Assembly: GCA_028274465.1 (NCBI GenBank)
Contig: CM051458.1
Span: forward strand, 80,868,085-80,932,084
Direction: 5' to 3'
DNA length: 64,000 nt
Origin: Plantago ovata
Lineage: Eukaryota > Streptophyta > Magnoliopsida > Lamiales > Plantaginaceae
Shown here piece after piece: positions 23,010 through 35,429 of the stretch (position 1 is the first letter of the stretch; every line of letters begins with the position of its first letter). Below the pieces are notes generated by a model. That model did no database searches. It was not told the origin of the DNA and saw nothing but the letters and a program-made list of their open reading frames with translations. The position numbers and the translations under genes are program-made.

Positions 23010-23159
23010 CAGTCATACGCTTTCGTGGCATTGGGGACCAAATTCGCGACTTTTTTAGTCCCGTAACTCGATTTAGGACGTTTTTTGCCAATTCGCAAAT
23101 CGACTAGGGACCGTATTCGCGAGGGACCACGAGTTAGAGGACCAAAATTGCAATTTCCC

Positions 23160-23317
23160 TACATTATTCTGCACTTGTCACCTTCTCTCATGTCAAAAGT
23201 ACTTGCAAATGCAAGAATGTTGGGCATGATGAGCAAGGGATTTGCGTGGATTGTAACAGGCAAGACCATGAACTTTTTGAGCGTACACGATTCTTCAGTT
23301 CTTGAGGTAATGCAAGG
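23160..23317 (+). pseudogene. Glutamate receptor-like (GLR) pseudogene, 3' part
   Basis: After the 9-bp duplication the GLR frame resumes: LHLSPSLMSKVLANARMLGM, then GFAWIVTGKTMNFLSVHDSS and VLEVMQGVVG, which matches the end of the first ligand-binding lobe of plant GLRs (typically ..MxSEGYVWIxTD..LxxxxxxMQGVxGV). The likeness ends at about 23317. The channel pore and the glutamate-binding domain are absent, so the copy was already truncated or has decayed beyond recognition downstream. Confidence 0.8.
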
Positions 23318-24688
23318 GGTGGTTGGAACTATATATCTAATAGTCTGCTACTGGGTATGAATTAAGTTGACGTTGTCTTATCCCTTTCCAAAGTTGTAAG
23401 GATTTGTATTTATTCGAGTAACTTTTGTTATATGGAACTGGTAACTGGTAAGTATGGAGGCCTTTGTTTTATTCCAGTCCATTAACTTTTGTCATCCATG
23501 TACCGTTCGTGTTTATTCCGGCAACTTTTCTTATCGATTTCAGTAACTTTAATTTTAACTAATATTGAATGCCTCCAATAACTGCTAGGATGGATGCTCT
23601 TATCATCTACTCACAATTTGTAAGTTTTCATATATATATCATTGTCAAATTTTACTTTTCGTCCCACTAATTATCAATCTTGGGGTTTCATATTTTAAGC
23701 TCTACGCGCCACTGTACAATATGTAAATTAACAGATTATTATGTACTGGGCGAGTATAAGTCAGGACTCAGGACTCCCCTCTTATTTGTCACTTGCTATT
23801 TGTTGATACATTGCCCGTGGATGCATTATCTGATAATGTGTTTAGTTGTTGGTTCCTGAATTATAATGTGGTTTTGACATCAACATTAGACCACATGATC
23901 ATTATATAATGTTGGATTATCTCCTTTTTTTTTTCCATGTGATATTAATTCATTGATTAGATATTGCATTCCGATGATGGTGGTGATCATATATTTGCTT
24001 GTTGTCTTGTCTTGCTGTTTGTTTATATACTTGGTAGATTGGTTGTTTTGTTTGGTATTAACTTGGTTGTGGTTCTCGGTGTCGTCGCCATGAGAAGTTT
24101 ATGTTGCTTTCATGTCACTAGAGAGCACAGGCTGGCTGGCTCCTTGTGTTTTAATACTTCATAGGGGTGTTCCAATTCCTGTAAAAATGTGTCCAGGCAG
24201 GATGGAGAAAAATGTGCACTACTACAAAATCGAATAGATAAAACGAATCAGCAATTGAAAAAACATAATTCTTTTGTGTACTATACATCATATCCTAAAA
24301 TTGTTACATCATACATCTCTCTGTATTCTATACTACTCGTTGCTATATATATATTCCAACTCTGATCTGTACTGTTTTGTGCTTGGACTCCCTTTTTTTT
24401 TTTTAGCACTAACATGCCAAATAAAGCTAGAGCGTGACAACCTGCACCAGCTTTCATGAGCAAAAATATACGTTGGAAGTTGACTATTACATATTTACAA
24501 CATTTCCATTAGCCAAAACTTGACAAACCAAACCAGCATTAACTTAAATATAAGAATTGCAATTTTTTCTCTTTTTCAGTTTTTTAAATTCAAGAAGAAA
24601 AAAGAAAAAAAAAAAGACCGGACGGATTGGAGTGGCAAGGAGCAGGCTGGCTGTCGGGTATCACAGCATGTAGTCAATCCGGCGACAC
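23318..24688. other. AT-rich spacer, no supported gene
   Basis: Degenerate short repeats of TATTCCGGTAACTTTTGT type occur at about 23410-23560. A CACTACTACAAAA motif at 24217-24229 recalls a CACTA end but has no partner. The short open frames (23964-24164, 24274-24459) have no motifs. Confidence 0.4.
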
Positions 24689-24823
24689 CAAGTGAGGAGG
24701 CCTCAGCCGGCTAACAAAGAGATTGTTAGAAGGGTGTTGACACCACCGTGCCTCAAGCCGATCGGGAGATGGCTGAATTTCATGCCGAAGCCCAGCCGCC
24801 TCTCTAACATGTCTATTGCTTGA
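24689..24823 (+). other. Exon-like C-terminal segment of an unidentified gene
   Basis: Forty-four codons are open to a TGA at 24821-24823 (starts QVRRPQPANKEIVRRVL, ends MPKPSRLSNMSIA). Base composition is clearly richer in GC than the flanks, and the basic Arg/Pro-rich tail looks like the C-terminus of a plant protein. No clean acceptor is visible directly before it, and no further exons were found, so it is probably a gene relic. I cannot name it. Confidence 0.3.
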
Positions 24824-25090
24824 TTTTCGCCAGTTTCTAGTTATGGCGGTTCTATGTAGGTAGCAGAGGCAGTAAGGTTTTCATTTCTTGCTGTGTAAAC
24901 GATTACTGAGAGCTTTGTGATGTGATCTACTATGTAGATTCAGATTAATCATTGGTTCCTTAATTCCTTATTATTAGTAGTAGTACATTTCGGAGCATAT
25001 TTATAAAATCTTATGTAGCAAATATGGTCATAGTAAACTAAGAACATGAATCACATCACATGTAACTCAAGCAGATTCTTTTATGGTATT

Positions 25091-25366
25091 TGTTAACAGA
25101 GATAAACTTGCATGAATGAATGATTTCATTGATAGAGAAGAATGATTACAATGTAATAGAAATGAGAAGAGTAAGTAATCAAGTACACAATCTGTATTGC
25201 TAACATATATTTATACTAACTAACTAACTGAATGTACTACTTTCTAAGCTACACGTACAACACTAATCCCTTTGTAATTGGGAAAGTGTAAATCGTGTTT
25301 CTGTAAAATGCGACTTCCTCCGTTCTCTTTATCCTTCCTTCATTTCTTCCTCTCTTTATCTTCACA
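25091..25366 (-). repeat. 3' LTR of the minus-strand Copia
   Basis: This repeat matches 30218-30493 except at about four sites. It follows the RNase H coding region on the minus strand. Confidence 0.9.
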
Positions 25367-28300
25367 TCCCCCAGTAAGCTGGGAGTGGATATTTAAGACT
25401 CCAAGCTTGGAAATGAAATGGTTAAACAACTGAGGAGATAAAGGCTTTGTGAGTATATCGGCTATTTGGTGTGGACTGTTTATGTGGAGAAGCTTTAAAG
25501 TGCCTGCCATGATTTTATCACGAGTTACATGGCAGTCTATCTCGATATGTTTGGTTCTCTGGTGGTTTACTGGGTTATGAGCAAGTTGGTAAGATGAGAG
25601 ACTGTCTGTGTATAGGAGAGCAGGTTGTTTGGAGTGGTTGATTTGGAAATCTTTAAGTAGATAAAGTAACCACTGTATTTCGCAAGTGGTTGTGGCTAAG
25701 GCTCTATACTCGGCTTCGGCTGAGGATCTACTGACTGTAGATTGTTTCTTCGACTTCCACGATATAAGTGAGTTGCCTAGATAGATGACAAATCCTGTTG
25801 TGCTTCGTCGTGTTTCTTCACAAGCCGCCCAATCACTGTCTGAAAAGGCTTTTAGTTGGAGTTCATTGCCAGAAGTAGATGCTTGCAATTGAAGGTTGTT
25901 CTTGGATGAATAAAAGATGCCTTGGCGAGGTGATTGCTTTATGTATCTGAGAAGATGGTGTGCTGCTGCCATATGTTTGGTTGTTGGACAAGACATGAAT
26001 TGGGTGAGCTTCTGCAAGGCAAAACTAATGTCAGGTCTTGTGATTGTCAAGTAAATCATTTTACCTATGAGTTTTCTGTATGGCTGAGGATCATCTAGCA
26101 GCTCTCCATCTTCTTTCTGTAGTTTGTGTTTATAATCCATTGGAATGACTTCTGGTTTTGCTGCAATGTAACTAGATTCTTCTAAGAGATCCAACGCGTA
26201 CTTCCTCTAGCATATATTGATTCCTTCTTTAGTCCGGGCAACTTCTATGCCTAGAATATATTTCAATTCTCCCAAGTCCTTGATGGTAAATTGATTATGA
26301 AGATGTGCTTTTACTGCCTTTATTTCTTCCATATCATTGCCTGCTAATATGACATCATCAACATATACTAACAAACAAGTAAAAGCTTTGTTAGTAGATT
26401 TTGTAAAGAATGAAGTGTCTGCAGCAGATTGAACATAACCAATGCTTTGGAGTGATTCTTGTAATTTAAAGAACCACTGTCTGCTGGCTTGTTTAAGACC
26501 ATATAGGCTCTTGACAAGCTTGCAGACTCTGCTATCTCCTGGTTTGCATTATCCTGGAGGAGGCACCATGTAAACCTCTTCATCTAAGTCACCATGAAGA
26601 AATGTTGTGTTTACATCCAGCTGGTGTAGGAACCAGTCTTTTGCTGCTGCTATTGCTAAAAGACATCTGACAGTTGTTAGCTTGACAACAGGTGAGAAAG
26701 TTTCAAAGTAGTCAAGTCCATTCTCCTGTGTATACCCTTTGGCTACTAAACGTGCCTTATACCTTTCAATTGTTCCATCAGAGTGGAATTTTACCTTGAA
26801 GACCCATTTACAGCCTATGCAATTTTTCCCAGGAGGAAGATCCACTAGCTTCCATGTCTTTGTCTTTTCTAAAGCTGCCAATTCTTTATCCATGGTCCAT
26901 TCTGGATGTTGAATGGCTTGTTTATAGGTAGTTGGCTCCTTGAGAGCTGTTATTGCTGTTGTAAAACACATATGTTCAGAAGACAATTGATTGGTAGATA
27001 GGTATTCTGAGATAGGATACTTCACTATCTGTTTGTGTTCAGTAGGTGGAATCATACTGCAATTTGCAGAAGCACCAGAGTGTTGTAATGATGGTGGTAA
27101 AACTACATCATACAACTGGAGATGCTTTGAGAGATTCCTTGTTCTTCCTGATTTTCTTTGCACCTGTTCACCAGAGAATATAGAATCAACTTGTTCTTGT
27201 ACAGCTGAGTTTGTTGTCTCTGCTACATGTTGAATATCCACTGGTGTTTGATGCATTGTTGGAATGACAGAAACTTCCTCTATTTCTTCTCTGGCTAAAT
27301 AATCATCAGCTTTAGCCATTTCAATGTCACTTGGCAGAGAATGAGGATGAGTGTCTCTGTCATCTGCAGATGAAGGATTAGTAACAGAAACATTTTGTAA
27401 ATTGAGGAATTCTATATCAACTAGTGTATATATTGGTTGAAAACTATCAATGACTTCCTGTGAATCTTTGTAAGGAAAGATGTGTTCAACAAATTGAACA
27501 TGTCTAGAGATGAAAATTTTCTTGTTTTCCAAATCAAGTAACATGTAACCTTTGTATCCAGTTGGATATCCCAGAAAGACACATTTAAGTGCTCTAGAAT
27601 CAAATTTTGACCTGTGTGCACTTAAAGTTGATGCATAACATAAAGATCCAAAGACTTTCATGTTAGTATAATCTGGTTTTGTGCCATACAAAATCTCATA
27701 AGGGCTTTGACCTTGTAGAACAGGGGTAGGCAATCTGTTTATAAGATAACAAGTTGTCAAAACACAAAAGACCAATATTGTAAAGGTAAGTGAGATTGAA
27801 ATAAGCGTGCTCTTGCTATTTCTAGCAAATGCTGGTGTTTTCTTTCTACACGGCCGTTCTGCTGTGGAGTTTCCACACAAGACATCTGGTGAACAATACC
27901 AAATGTATTATAGAACTCTTTAAGCTGAAATTTTGATCCATTATCAGACCTCACACACTTTATTTTCTTGTGAAACTGAGTCAATACAAGATTGTAGAAA
28001 TGAAGTAAATTTTGTTTAGTCTCAGATTTGTGAGTCATTAAATATAACCATGTGCATCTAGATTTGTCATCAACTATAGTTAGAAAGTATTTTTGTCCAG
28101 AGATAGAAGGTTTACTGAAAGGCCCCCATATATCAACATGAATCATATCAAAAATTGATGAAACAGTAGAGTCACTTTCATTAAAACTGAGTTTTCTTTG
28201 CTTACAAAAATGACATATGTCACAAGAGTGAAAAATATTGCTATTGTTATTACAATGCTTGATTTGAAGCTCAGAAATAGCTACAAGTTTATTAAAAGGT

Positions 28301-30217
28301 AAATGACCTAATCTAAGATGCCATAGCACGATTTCTTCAAGCTTTGTACTGACTGAGTTTACACTTGAAAAAATGTGTGATGCTTTGAAATGATCAGTTT
28401 CCAGATTATAGAGTCCCTCCTTCAGCTTAGCACAACCAATCTGGCTTTTGGTTCTGATATCCTGCAATATACAGTGTGAGGACAAAAAAATACATTCCAT
28501 ATGCTCATGTGTTGTTAAGTGAAGAACAGACACAAGATTGAAACTAAAACTTGGAACATATAGAGCATTGTGTAAAATAAGTCTATCAGAAAGCTTCACA
28601 TTCCACATTTTGTTGCAACTATCATTTGACCAGTAGGGAGTTGAATATTGATATGTACATCATGTGGATTGGAAGAAAAATATTTAGTGTCACATATCAT
28701 ATGATCTGTAGCTCCAGTGTCAAGGATCCATTTATTTGTATGAACTGGTTTAGAAACTATACTAGAGAGAGCTTTAGAAGTTAAGATTGTACCCCCTTTG
28801 TAGTCTGAGTCTGATGCCACCATAGAAGGTTGAGAAATGGCTACAACAGCTGCATGATGTGGAGATTGATTCTGTTGGTACTGCTGCTGGCTTTGTTGTG
28901 ACTGGAACTTTGTGAACTGCATAAATTGAGCATACAATTCTGGTGTCATATCAAAGTGAAGAACACCTTCATTGAACTGCTGCTGAGAATGAGAAGATTC
29001 TGGTTCTTGAATAGTTGCATGTGCATGTGCATGTGCTTGATGTTGCATGGAACTATGCTTTCTTTGACCCTTAGGACCAGTCCACCCAGGTGGATAACCA
29101 ATGACTTGATAGCAATTCTTATATGTATGACCACTAAAACCACATTAAGAACACTTTGGCTTGTTCTTATCAACTGCAAAAGACTTCTGAAACTTGTTTT
29201 TAGCTAAACAAGCCATTCCTTCACTCTTGTCAGTGTTCTTAGAGAACATAGCCATGACATCTTGAGTATTAGATTGTGAATCACTCAGTCCCCTTTGTGA
29301 TTCTTCTTGAAGCAGCATAGAATATACAGTAGCTAGACTGGGAACCGGAACTTGCATATTGATCTGACTTCTAACATGCACATAAGAATCATTTAAACCA
29401 ACTAAGAACTTCATCACCGCATCTTTCTTCTGCAACTTACTCATCTCAACAAGTCCCCCACAAGTACATTTGGGAATAGGACGATGAGATACATACTCAT
29501 CCCATAACCCCTTGAATACTGCATAGTACTGAGAAATGGTCTGACTATTTTGCTTCATATTACTCAACTTCTGTTCCAGCACAAAGACTCTCGGCCCATC
29601 ACTATGTGTGTACCGAGTTTTCAATTCTTTCCAAAGATCATTAACAGAAGTAAAATATAGAATACTCTGTCTAATCTCATGAGTGCACGAATTATGTAAC
29701 CAAATCAGCACCAAATCATTTGCCCTTTTCCATGCGGCATGATTAACTATTTTAGATTCAGGTGGTTCAGAGATTGTACCGTCAATAAATCCTCCTTTGT
29801 TTTTCACAGAAAGCGCCATTTGAATTGCTCGACTCCAGGAAACATAATTCGCTCCATTCAGCGGTTCTAGAACAATCGAGATTCCCGGCTGATCGGAAGG
29901 ATTTAGATAATACGAAGATTGGGGATCATCGGCCGGATTTCGAGAATTCTGACTCCGATTTCCGTCGTTATTGCCACCATTTCCACCGGTATTGCCACCA
30001 TTAGCGCCACTATTGATATCATCAGGATTCACCATCGTGAATTTACAGAGAATAGTGATCGATTGATCGAACAAACAACTAGAGAAAAATTGAATCAAAC
30101 AGTTGATTCACAGAGAATTGAATCAGATAACTGACTCACAGATGATCAAAACGCACAAAGAATTGATCGAATATGATCGGAAGCAAGCTCAAGAAACGTA
30201 ACCGTCTACTGATACCA

Positions 30218-30493
30218 TGTTAACAGAGATAAACTTGAATGAATGAATGATTTCATTGATAGAGAAGAATGATTACAATGTAATAGAAATGAGAAGAGTA
30301 AGTAATCAAGTACACAATCTGTATTGCTAACATATATTTATACTAACTAGCTAACTGAATGTACTACTTTCTAAGCTACACGTACAACACTAATCCCTTT
30401 GTAATTGGGAAAGTGTAAATCGTGTTTCTGTAAAACGCGACTTCCTCTGTTCTCTTTATCCTTCCTTCATTTCTTCCTCTCTTTATCTTCACA
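30218..30493 (-). repeat. 5' LTR of the minus-strand Copia
   Basis: This repeat directly abuts the primer-binding site on its left (+) side. To its right the sequence turns into the intron-like remains of the Mpv17 gene. Confidence 0.9.
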
Positions 30494-30925
30494 ATAATTG
30501 CTTTTGGTTCTCAGAAATTTATGCTTTAGATTTTCAGCATTTTGTTCTTCTATACTGGTGTGAATCAAAACCTCAAAGGTAATTTTTTTTACTTTTGCTG
30601 ATTTATTAGTCAACTTTTGTGGCTTGTATAAAAATGGACTCGAGTGAAAAATAAGCACCTGTTCATAGAAACAGAGTGCATGCATTTGTCTCTTTTAGGG
30701 GTAACTATGTGAAGTTTTAAGTACCATGGCTGAGAGGGTAGAAGATTGAATATGGGAAGGAGAAATGACTAGGCCACAATAACCAACACATAATTTTCCT
30801 GATATTGATAAACCTGTTTAGACCAGACAACTCTTTTATTTTGGTAGTGTAGAAGAGGTGTAAAGAATAACCATAAGCCTACCTCCACAGGTTGTATATA
30901 TTAATTGGTCTTAGTTAATGATTAC

Positions 30926-31285
30926 CTCAAATAATTGGTAGTAATAATGAGATAGGGATCCATGCAATGTGAAGCCAAGTAGTCCAGACCGTAACATGCG
31001 TGCACGGTCGAACTCAAAAACAGGCTTCCCTTCGTAGCACATATATTTATATACAAAAAGGTTCGTGGATGATATCGAGCAATAAAACATTTGAGTCATT
31101 TAATTTTAAGCTTTATCCTTATCAAAATAAAATGAGAATATCAACCTGAGCAATCCAATCACCAACAGAGTACACCACTCCACTAATCACCATTTTCGCT
31201 AAAACTGGATTTGCTTTGAGAGCTTTCTCATATGCGCTCCAGTTGTGTTGGGGCGCATATCTCAAAATTTCAAGAGAGTCCATCC
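30926..31285 (-). pseudogene. Mpv17/PMP22-family membrane protein, two-exon remnant
   Basis: Two minus-strand exons are visible. The first (31285-31146; AACAG acceptor before, CAG|GTTGAT donor after) reads YAPQHNWSAYEKALKANPVL then SGVVYSVGDWIAQ. The second (about 31045 to 30926, donor GAG|GTAATC) reads CYEGKPVFEFDRARMLRSGL then GFTLHGSLSHYYYQLFE. This is the characteristic first half of plant Mpv17/PMP22 proteins, small four-helix membrane proteins of mitochondria, chloroplasts or peroxisomes. The acceptor of the second exon lacks the expected AG: sequence before its TGC reads AAATATATG. No exons for the N-terminal leader or for the last two membrane helices are seen, and a Copia lies 0.4 kb downstream. 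It is a dead partial copy. Confidence 0.8.
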
Positions 31286-32754
31286 CTGTTAATCGTCCAT
31301 TATTAATGGATAACATCAATTACAAGCATTACATAATGCATCATTGACCTTTTAGAAAGACTAAGTGACTTCCAAGGTTCAACGACATTGGAGAAATTAT
31401 AGGTATAGGGGTGAGGTGAACACTGAAAAGATAATTATCAATTTACCTATGCCTATACGCCAACCAAATGGACTGAAGCACCAAAAGGCAAGCATAAATA
31501 AAGAACATGTTCTTTAGAAAAAGGTACTTATTTGTTATGTACTTCACTAAAAGCTAAACAACATACTCGGAATTTGAAAGAAGCAATTGAACAACACTTA
31601 GAAATGTGCTATAATCAAAAACCCCATCTCATCCATTCCATCAACACTCAAAATAGAATCATCAAAATCCCCTTCCTCAGAATAACAACAATCAGAATAA
31701 TTGTTATCATCTGATGCTTTTTCACTTGGGAACACCTCAATTATTGTCTCATTCATAATAACAGGGGGAGTAACTTGGGGGTAAATAGTTAGACTCAATA
31801 CTCCAGATCTACTACTTGAACAATTAAATACCCCAGATATGCTACTAGGAACAAATGCATTTATTCCCAAGACTTCATTGGATACGATTGAGTACCCGAG
31901 TTAGGGTTTTTCCCACTACGGAAGGTCGATCTACAACATGCAAAACAAAATACTCTCCCCCTTGCTCTGCTCCTGTCTCTGTCGTGCTCTTTTCTGCTCC
32001 TACTCATTCAGTTCTCTCCAAAGATGGTTGCAAGTGGCGCCCTCATTCAGAGCTCACCATTTGGGTCTCTGGAACACGGATCTTTTGGTCAGTTTCCTGT
32101 CCACCTCTTCCCCCATCATTCACATTTATATTGGTTCTTGCTTCCACAGCTCCTTTGGGTGGATCCAAAGCTCCTTTCTCCCTTAGGTTGGCTGGTTGAG
32201 ATTCCTCCTTTTCTTGAACAAAATCTTGATTCTTCTCCATCCTTGCTTCAGCTAAGAACCAGAAAACTAGCTTTTTGTGCCGTGTCCCACAGACGGCGCC
32301 ATAAGGATGAGGCGTGATTTTCCCTAGGGAGATAGGGTAAAGTACGGCCTAAAGATCGCCTCCTGGGACGTCAATAATGAGAACTGAGGGTTGCGACTGC
32401 TTCCCTCTGGATGGTGGTCGGCTGGCTGACTGTGTAAGGCTTCACTGAACTTGGATAGTCTGATCCTTGCTTTTCGCCAGAAAGTTCCTAGTTGTATGTA
32501 CTGCTCCGGTGCATATCTACTTGTGTGGGGGGCGTATGTGTGCGATATGTCCGGCTTGCCGTATGGTCAAACCGGTGAGCAAGACTTTACTTGAAGGTGG
32601 TTGAAGGCCTACCTTGTTAACATAATCGGAGTGTGAGGATAATAAAGCTATCACTATATCAAAGGATATTTCTCCAATATTATATCTTGGTGTTGCCTAG
32701 GGTTCTTCCCACCAAGAAGACTCAAGGTTGTGCATGTAGAGTGAAGTTCTTGAG
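31286..32754. other. Unclassified degraded sequence, partly coding-like
   Basis: Minus-strand stretches at about 31870-31600 (GINAFVPSSISGVFNCSSS ... EKASDDNNYSDCCYSEEGDF) and 32240-32045 (acidic, Gly/Glu-rich) look like decayed coding sequence, possibly a LINE first ORF, but I see no diagnostic motif. From about 32270 (ACAGACGGCGCCA) to 32754 the sequence resembles non-coding plant repeat DNA. No gene can be supported. Confidence 0.35.
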
Positions 32755-34190
32755 TGTTGGCCCCGTGTTGGTCCCTTTAGACAACAAGTAAAGACTAGAA
32801 GGGGGTGAATAGTCTTTAAAACTTTTTCGTGTCTAAAACTTTCTCAGCAAGAACTTAGTAATTTTTAGTAATAAGGTTGTTGATACTTAACAGTCAGAGT
32901 GTGGAAGTCTTTTTACAATAAGTGCTTAGGCAGAACTGTGTTCAGCAAGTAAAAGTAAAATGCAGTGAAAACAAAGATAACTTGTCGAAAGTAAACTGCA
33001 GGTAAGTAAATCACACAAACACTTTATAGTGGTATCTGAGGGTGGCGTAATCCCTCAACTAATGCACTTTGTCCTTTCTAGGACTGAATTCGATAAGAGA
33101 TGAGGTTCCTTACAACTCCTATCAACTAAGAATCCCATAAACCAAAGCACCCTTGCTTTGTTTCCAACCTAACCAGAAAACTAAAACCTTGTTCTTAACC
33201 AAACTTGGGACACTTAATCAGCACAACCTTGCTTGATTAGTTCCCCCTAACAAACACGCCTGTAATGTAGTTTTTATCACTTAGAGAGGTTTGGGTAGAG
33301 ATTACTGAATATAACTTTTCAGTTAAGACAAGTAATCTGAGAAACTCAACTTGACAATACTTTGCAGTAAGCAAGTATTTTGTTTCTGGTGTCAAGACTA
33401 TTTCTTGTTTATAGGAAATAACACTTAACCAACTTTCTAAGATTGATGTTCTACTTCTTCACAAGTAGCTTCTATTTCAAGCTCAAGTCTTGAAACGGAT
33501 CAGTAAGCTCGTAAGTATGGAGAAGGATTTGAAGTATTGTAAGCACAAGTGAAAGTTTGATCACGTTGTTAACACACCTTTCTCCAGAGCCTAAGGTCCT
33601 CTATTTATAGTGTGTCAATGGTGTCGTTTGAATTTGAATTCTTGGATTTAGACATGAGATGTCACTATCTTGTTGTATTGTCACTATCAGTAGCATTTTC
33701 TTTTCTTCAGTCTTCAGAACGACATGCTTTGCATTTAATGCTCTTTGAAATTCGAATTTGAATGTTGGAGCCAAACAATGCTAAGTGATTCAGCAAGGAG
33801 AGGTCACATGTGTTGTTAGTTCAGCAAGCATTCTCAGTTCAGAAAGTTCAACCTACTCTGTCATATAAATTCTCACTTAAACAATCTAATTGCTGAGTTA
33901 CTCACTTTTTTAAGTAACACGTGCTTTTGTAGATACCATTCTCAAAATTCTTCTAAGTCTTCAGTTTCTGAGAGGTTCTAGGTCTTCAATAGATTGTTTT
34001 TCCAAACAAAGTACATCATTAGTAAGCTTAATAACCTATATAGTACCTACAATAAGTCTTTCAGCAAATGTTCCTCTTTTACAATGTCCTTTAAAATCTA
34101 AATTCCTATGGACCTTAAGAGTACTAGTTACTGGATTTCAACTTAATTTAGCATGGTCAATTGCTCATCTAAATTACAAGTTTCCTAACA
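32755..34190 (+). mobile_element. Probable solo LTR, 1.4 kb
   Basis: The segment starts TGTTGGCCCCG and ends TTTCCTAACA (TG...CA ends), with flanks TTGAG (32750-32754) and TTGAA (34191-34195), a nearly matching 5-bp pair. Near its start is GACTAGAAGGGGGTGAATAG, a motif I associate with plant LTRs. It has no ORF and no second copy in the window. The family was not assigned. Confidence 0.45.
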
Positions 34191-35429
34191 TTGAAAGTGT
34201 TGCCCTAATGTGTTTTTCACCTTCACTTTCTCTTGAGAACCACCCCTTTTATAGACCTTAGAGGGGCACATGTCGTTGTCACAATAACAGTTTGCCAAGT
34301 GGTGTCCACACACATATGTGGTTGGTAGGTTTAACCTCAATAGACATGGACGTAGCCCAAGGATAAATATCTGTTTTTGTTCTTATCCACTTGTGTTACG
34401 AGTTTAGTTGTGGATGACATATCCGCATATATCGTGGTCCTCCGTATTCTAAGTACTAGACCTCGGTTATAGTACACCGGAAGCATGCGACTCTGTAGTC
34501 CCCGGCATGCGCCGTTATGGCCTTGGCTCCTAGAATCTTTTCAAGCAATTTCCCTTATACTCTTTGTTCCGGAAGACATTAGGAACTCGGAGATGCATAG
34601 TTTCGGATGTACCAATTTACCCGAGGGAGCGACCACTCGGTATACTGATATTAGAATCAGAGGGCACTCACACATATTCTTAAGTCTCCGGAGAGTTCAA
34701 GTCGCCCTAATTCATGTTGATGAACTAGGACGAGACTGGACATATTTTGGTAACATCAGTGATTTAGCCTTTGTGCTCTGGGTGATAGAAATATTACCTG
34801 AGAAAAAGTAATCTCCGTGTTCTTTACTTTCCGCTGTGTTTATTTAAAGTGTTACTCTCTCTGTCAACAGTTGTATCGTGAATTGTGTTATCACATCATA
34901 GGACAAAACACTGTCGTCCGGTCTACTATAAAGTTCAAGTTAGATCCTTTACATTATCATGTTACTTTACAGAAATTAAAAATCTACTTGTACATGTGTT
35001 ATGCACGCTGCTAAAAAATGTTAAATTGCTCGTAATTTAAAATATTAGGGGGTATTGGGATATTAAAATTTCAGAGGGTAAAATAAAACACACTGGAGCA
35101 AACATTAGGGATTAGGGAATAACGTGCACAAACACGGTCAAACTTGGGGGATACACTTTTTTTCCCTTTTTCTTTTTCAAAAGTTGCCCATTCCATTTGA
35201 ACTCCTGGGGAGAACAAGTAACCCGACTCGTTTAACCAGACCTGGACCCGAGGTGAGTGAGTTGGGCGGGCTTGAGCCTTGAGGGGTTTTGTGCAAACTT
35301 TATTAAGGGGAAAGGGTTTTTGCTGCTGCTTCTTCTTTAGCCGCTTCTCTCTCTCTCTCTCTTTTTTCTTCTTCTTCTTCGACAGTTAGGTTTCCGTTTG
35401 ATTCGAAGCGGACCACCATCAATCCGGCA
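34191..35429. other. Spacer and TOM40 5' region
   Basis: The left part continues the repeat DNA in which the probable solo LTR sits, including a 108-codon open frame at 34485-34811 without a recognisable motif. The right part (about 35150-35429) is the TOM40 promoter and leader, with a pyrimidine-rich 5' UTR including (CT)n at 35345-35363 and CTTCTTCTTCTTC after it. No clear TATA box was seen. Confidence 0.45.

Larger units (their letters stand above)
12182..23159. mobile_element. Mutator-like non-autonomous element carrying a nested Copia
   Basis: The left end GGGAAAATTGCAATTTTGG and the inverse of the right end, GGGAAATTGCAATTTTGG, form roughly 30-bp terminal inverted repeats. They are flanked by the 9-bp direct repeat TACATTATT (12173-12181 and 23160-23168), the duplication size of the Mutator superfamily. 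The element's own sequence is only about 630 bp (12182-12666 and about 23010-23159); the rest is a Copia that landed in it. No transposase is present. It interrupts an exon of the GLR gene. Confidence 0.75.
25091..30493 (-). mobile_element. Copia LTR retrotransposon on the minus strand, broken
   Basis: Two 276-bp LTRs (25091-25366 and 30218-30493) start TGTTAACAGAGATAAAC and end TTTATCTTCACA on +. They differ at about four sites (1.4 %), suggesting roughly one million years. The primer-binding site (TGGTATCAGTAGACGG on -) sits at 30202-30217. On the minus strand follow gag (start near 30032, MVNPDDINSGANGG), protease (ILDTGATDHM, about 28740), integrase (28.2-27.8 kb), reverse transcriptase (about 26.9-26.4 kb) and RNase H (26.0-25.4 kb), in Copia order. 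The frame is broken in several places (about four or five). The outer 5-bp flanks do not match, so either the target duplication has decayed or the ends come from different events. Confidence 0.9.

Noticed and set aside
24217-24229. CACTACTACAAAA resembling a CACTA end
   Set aside because: No inverted partner, no subterminal repeat array and no target duplication found nearby.
34485-34811. 108-aa plus-strand frame in repeat DNA
   Set aside because: No motif, no splice or promoter context, and it lies in what looks like non-coding repeat sequence. Could be revisited with a protein search.
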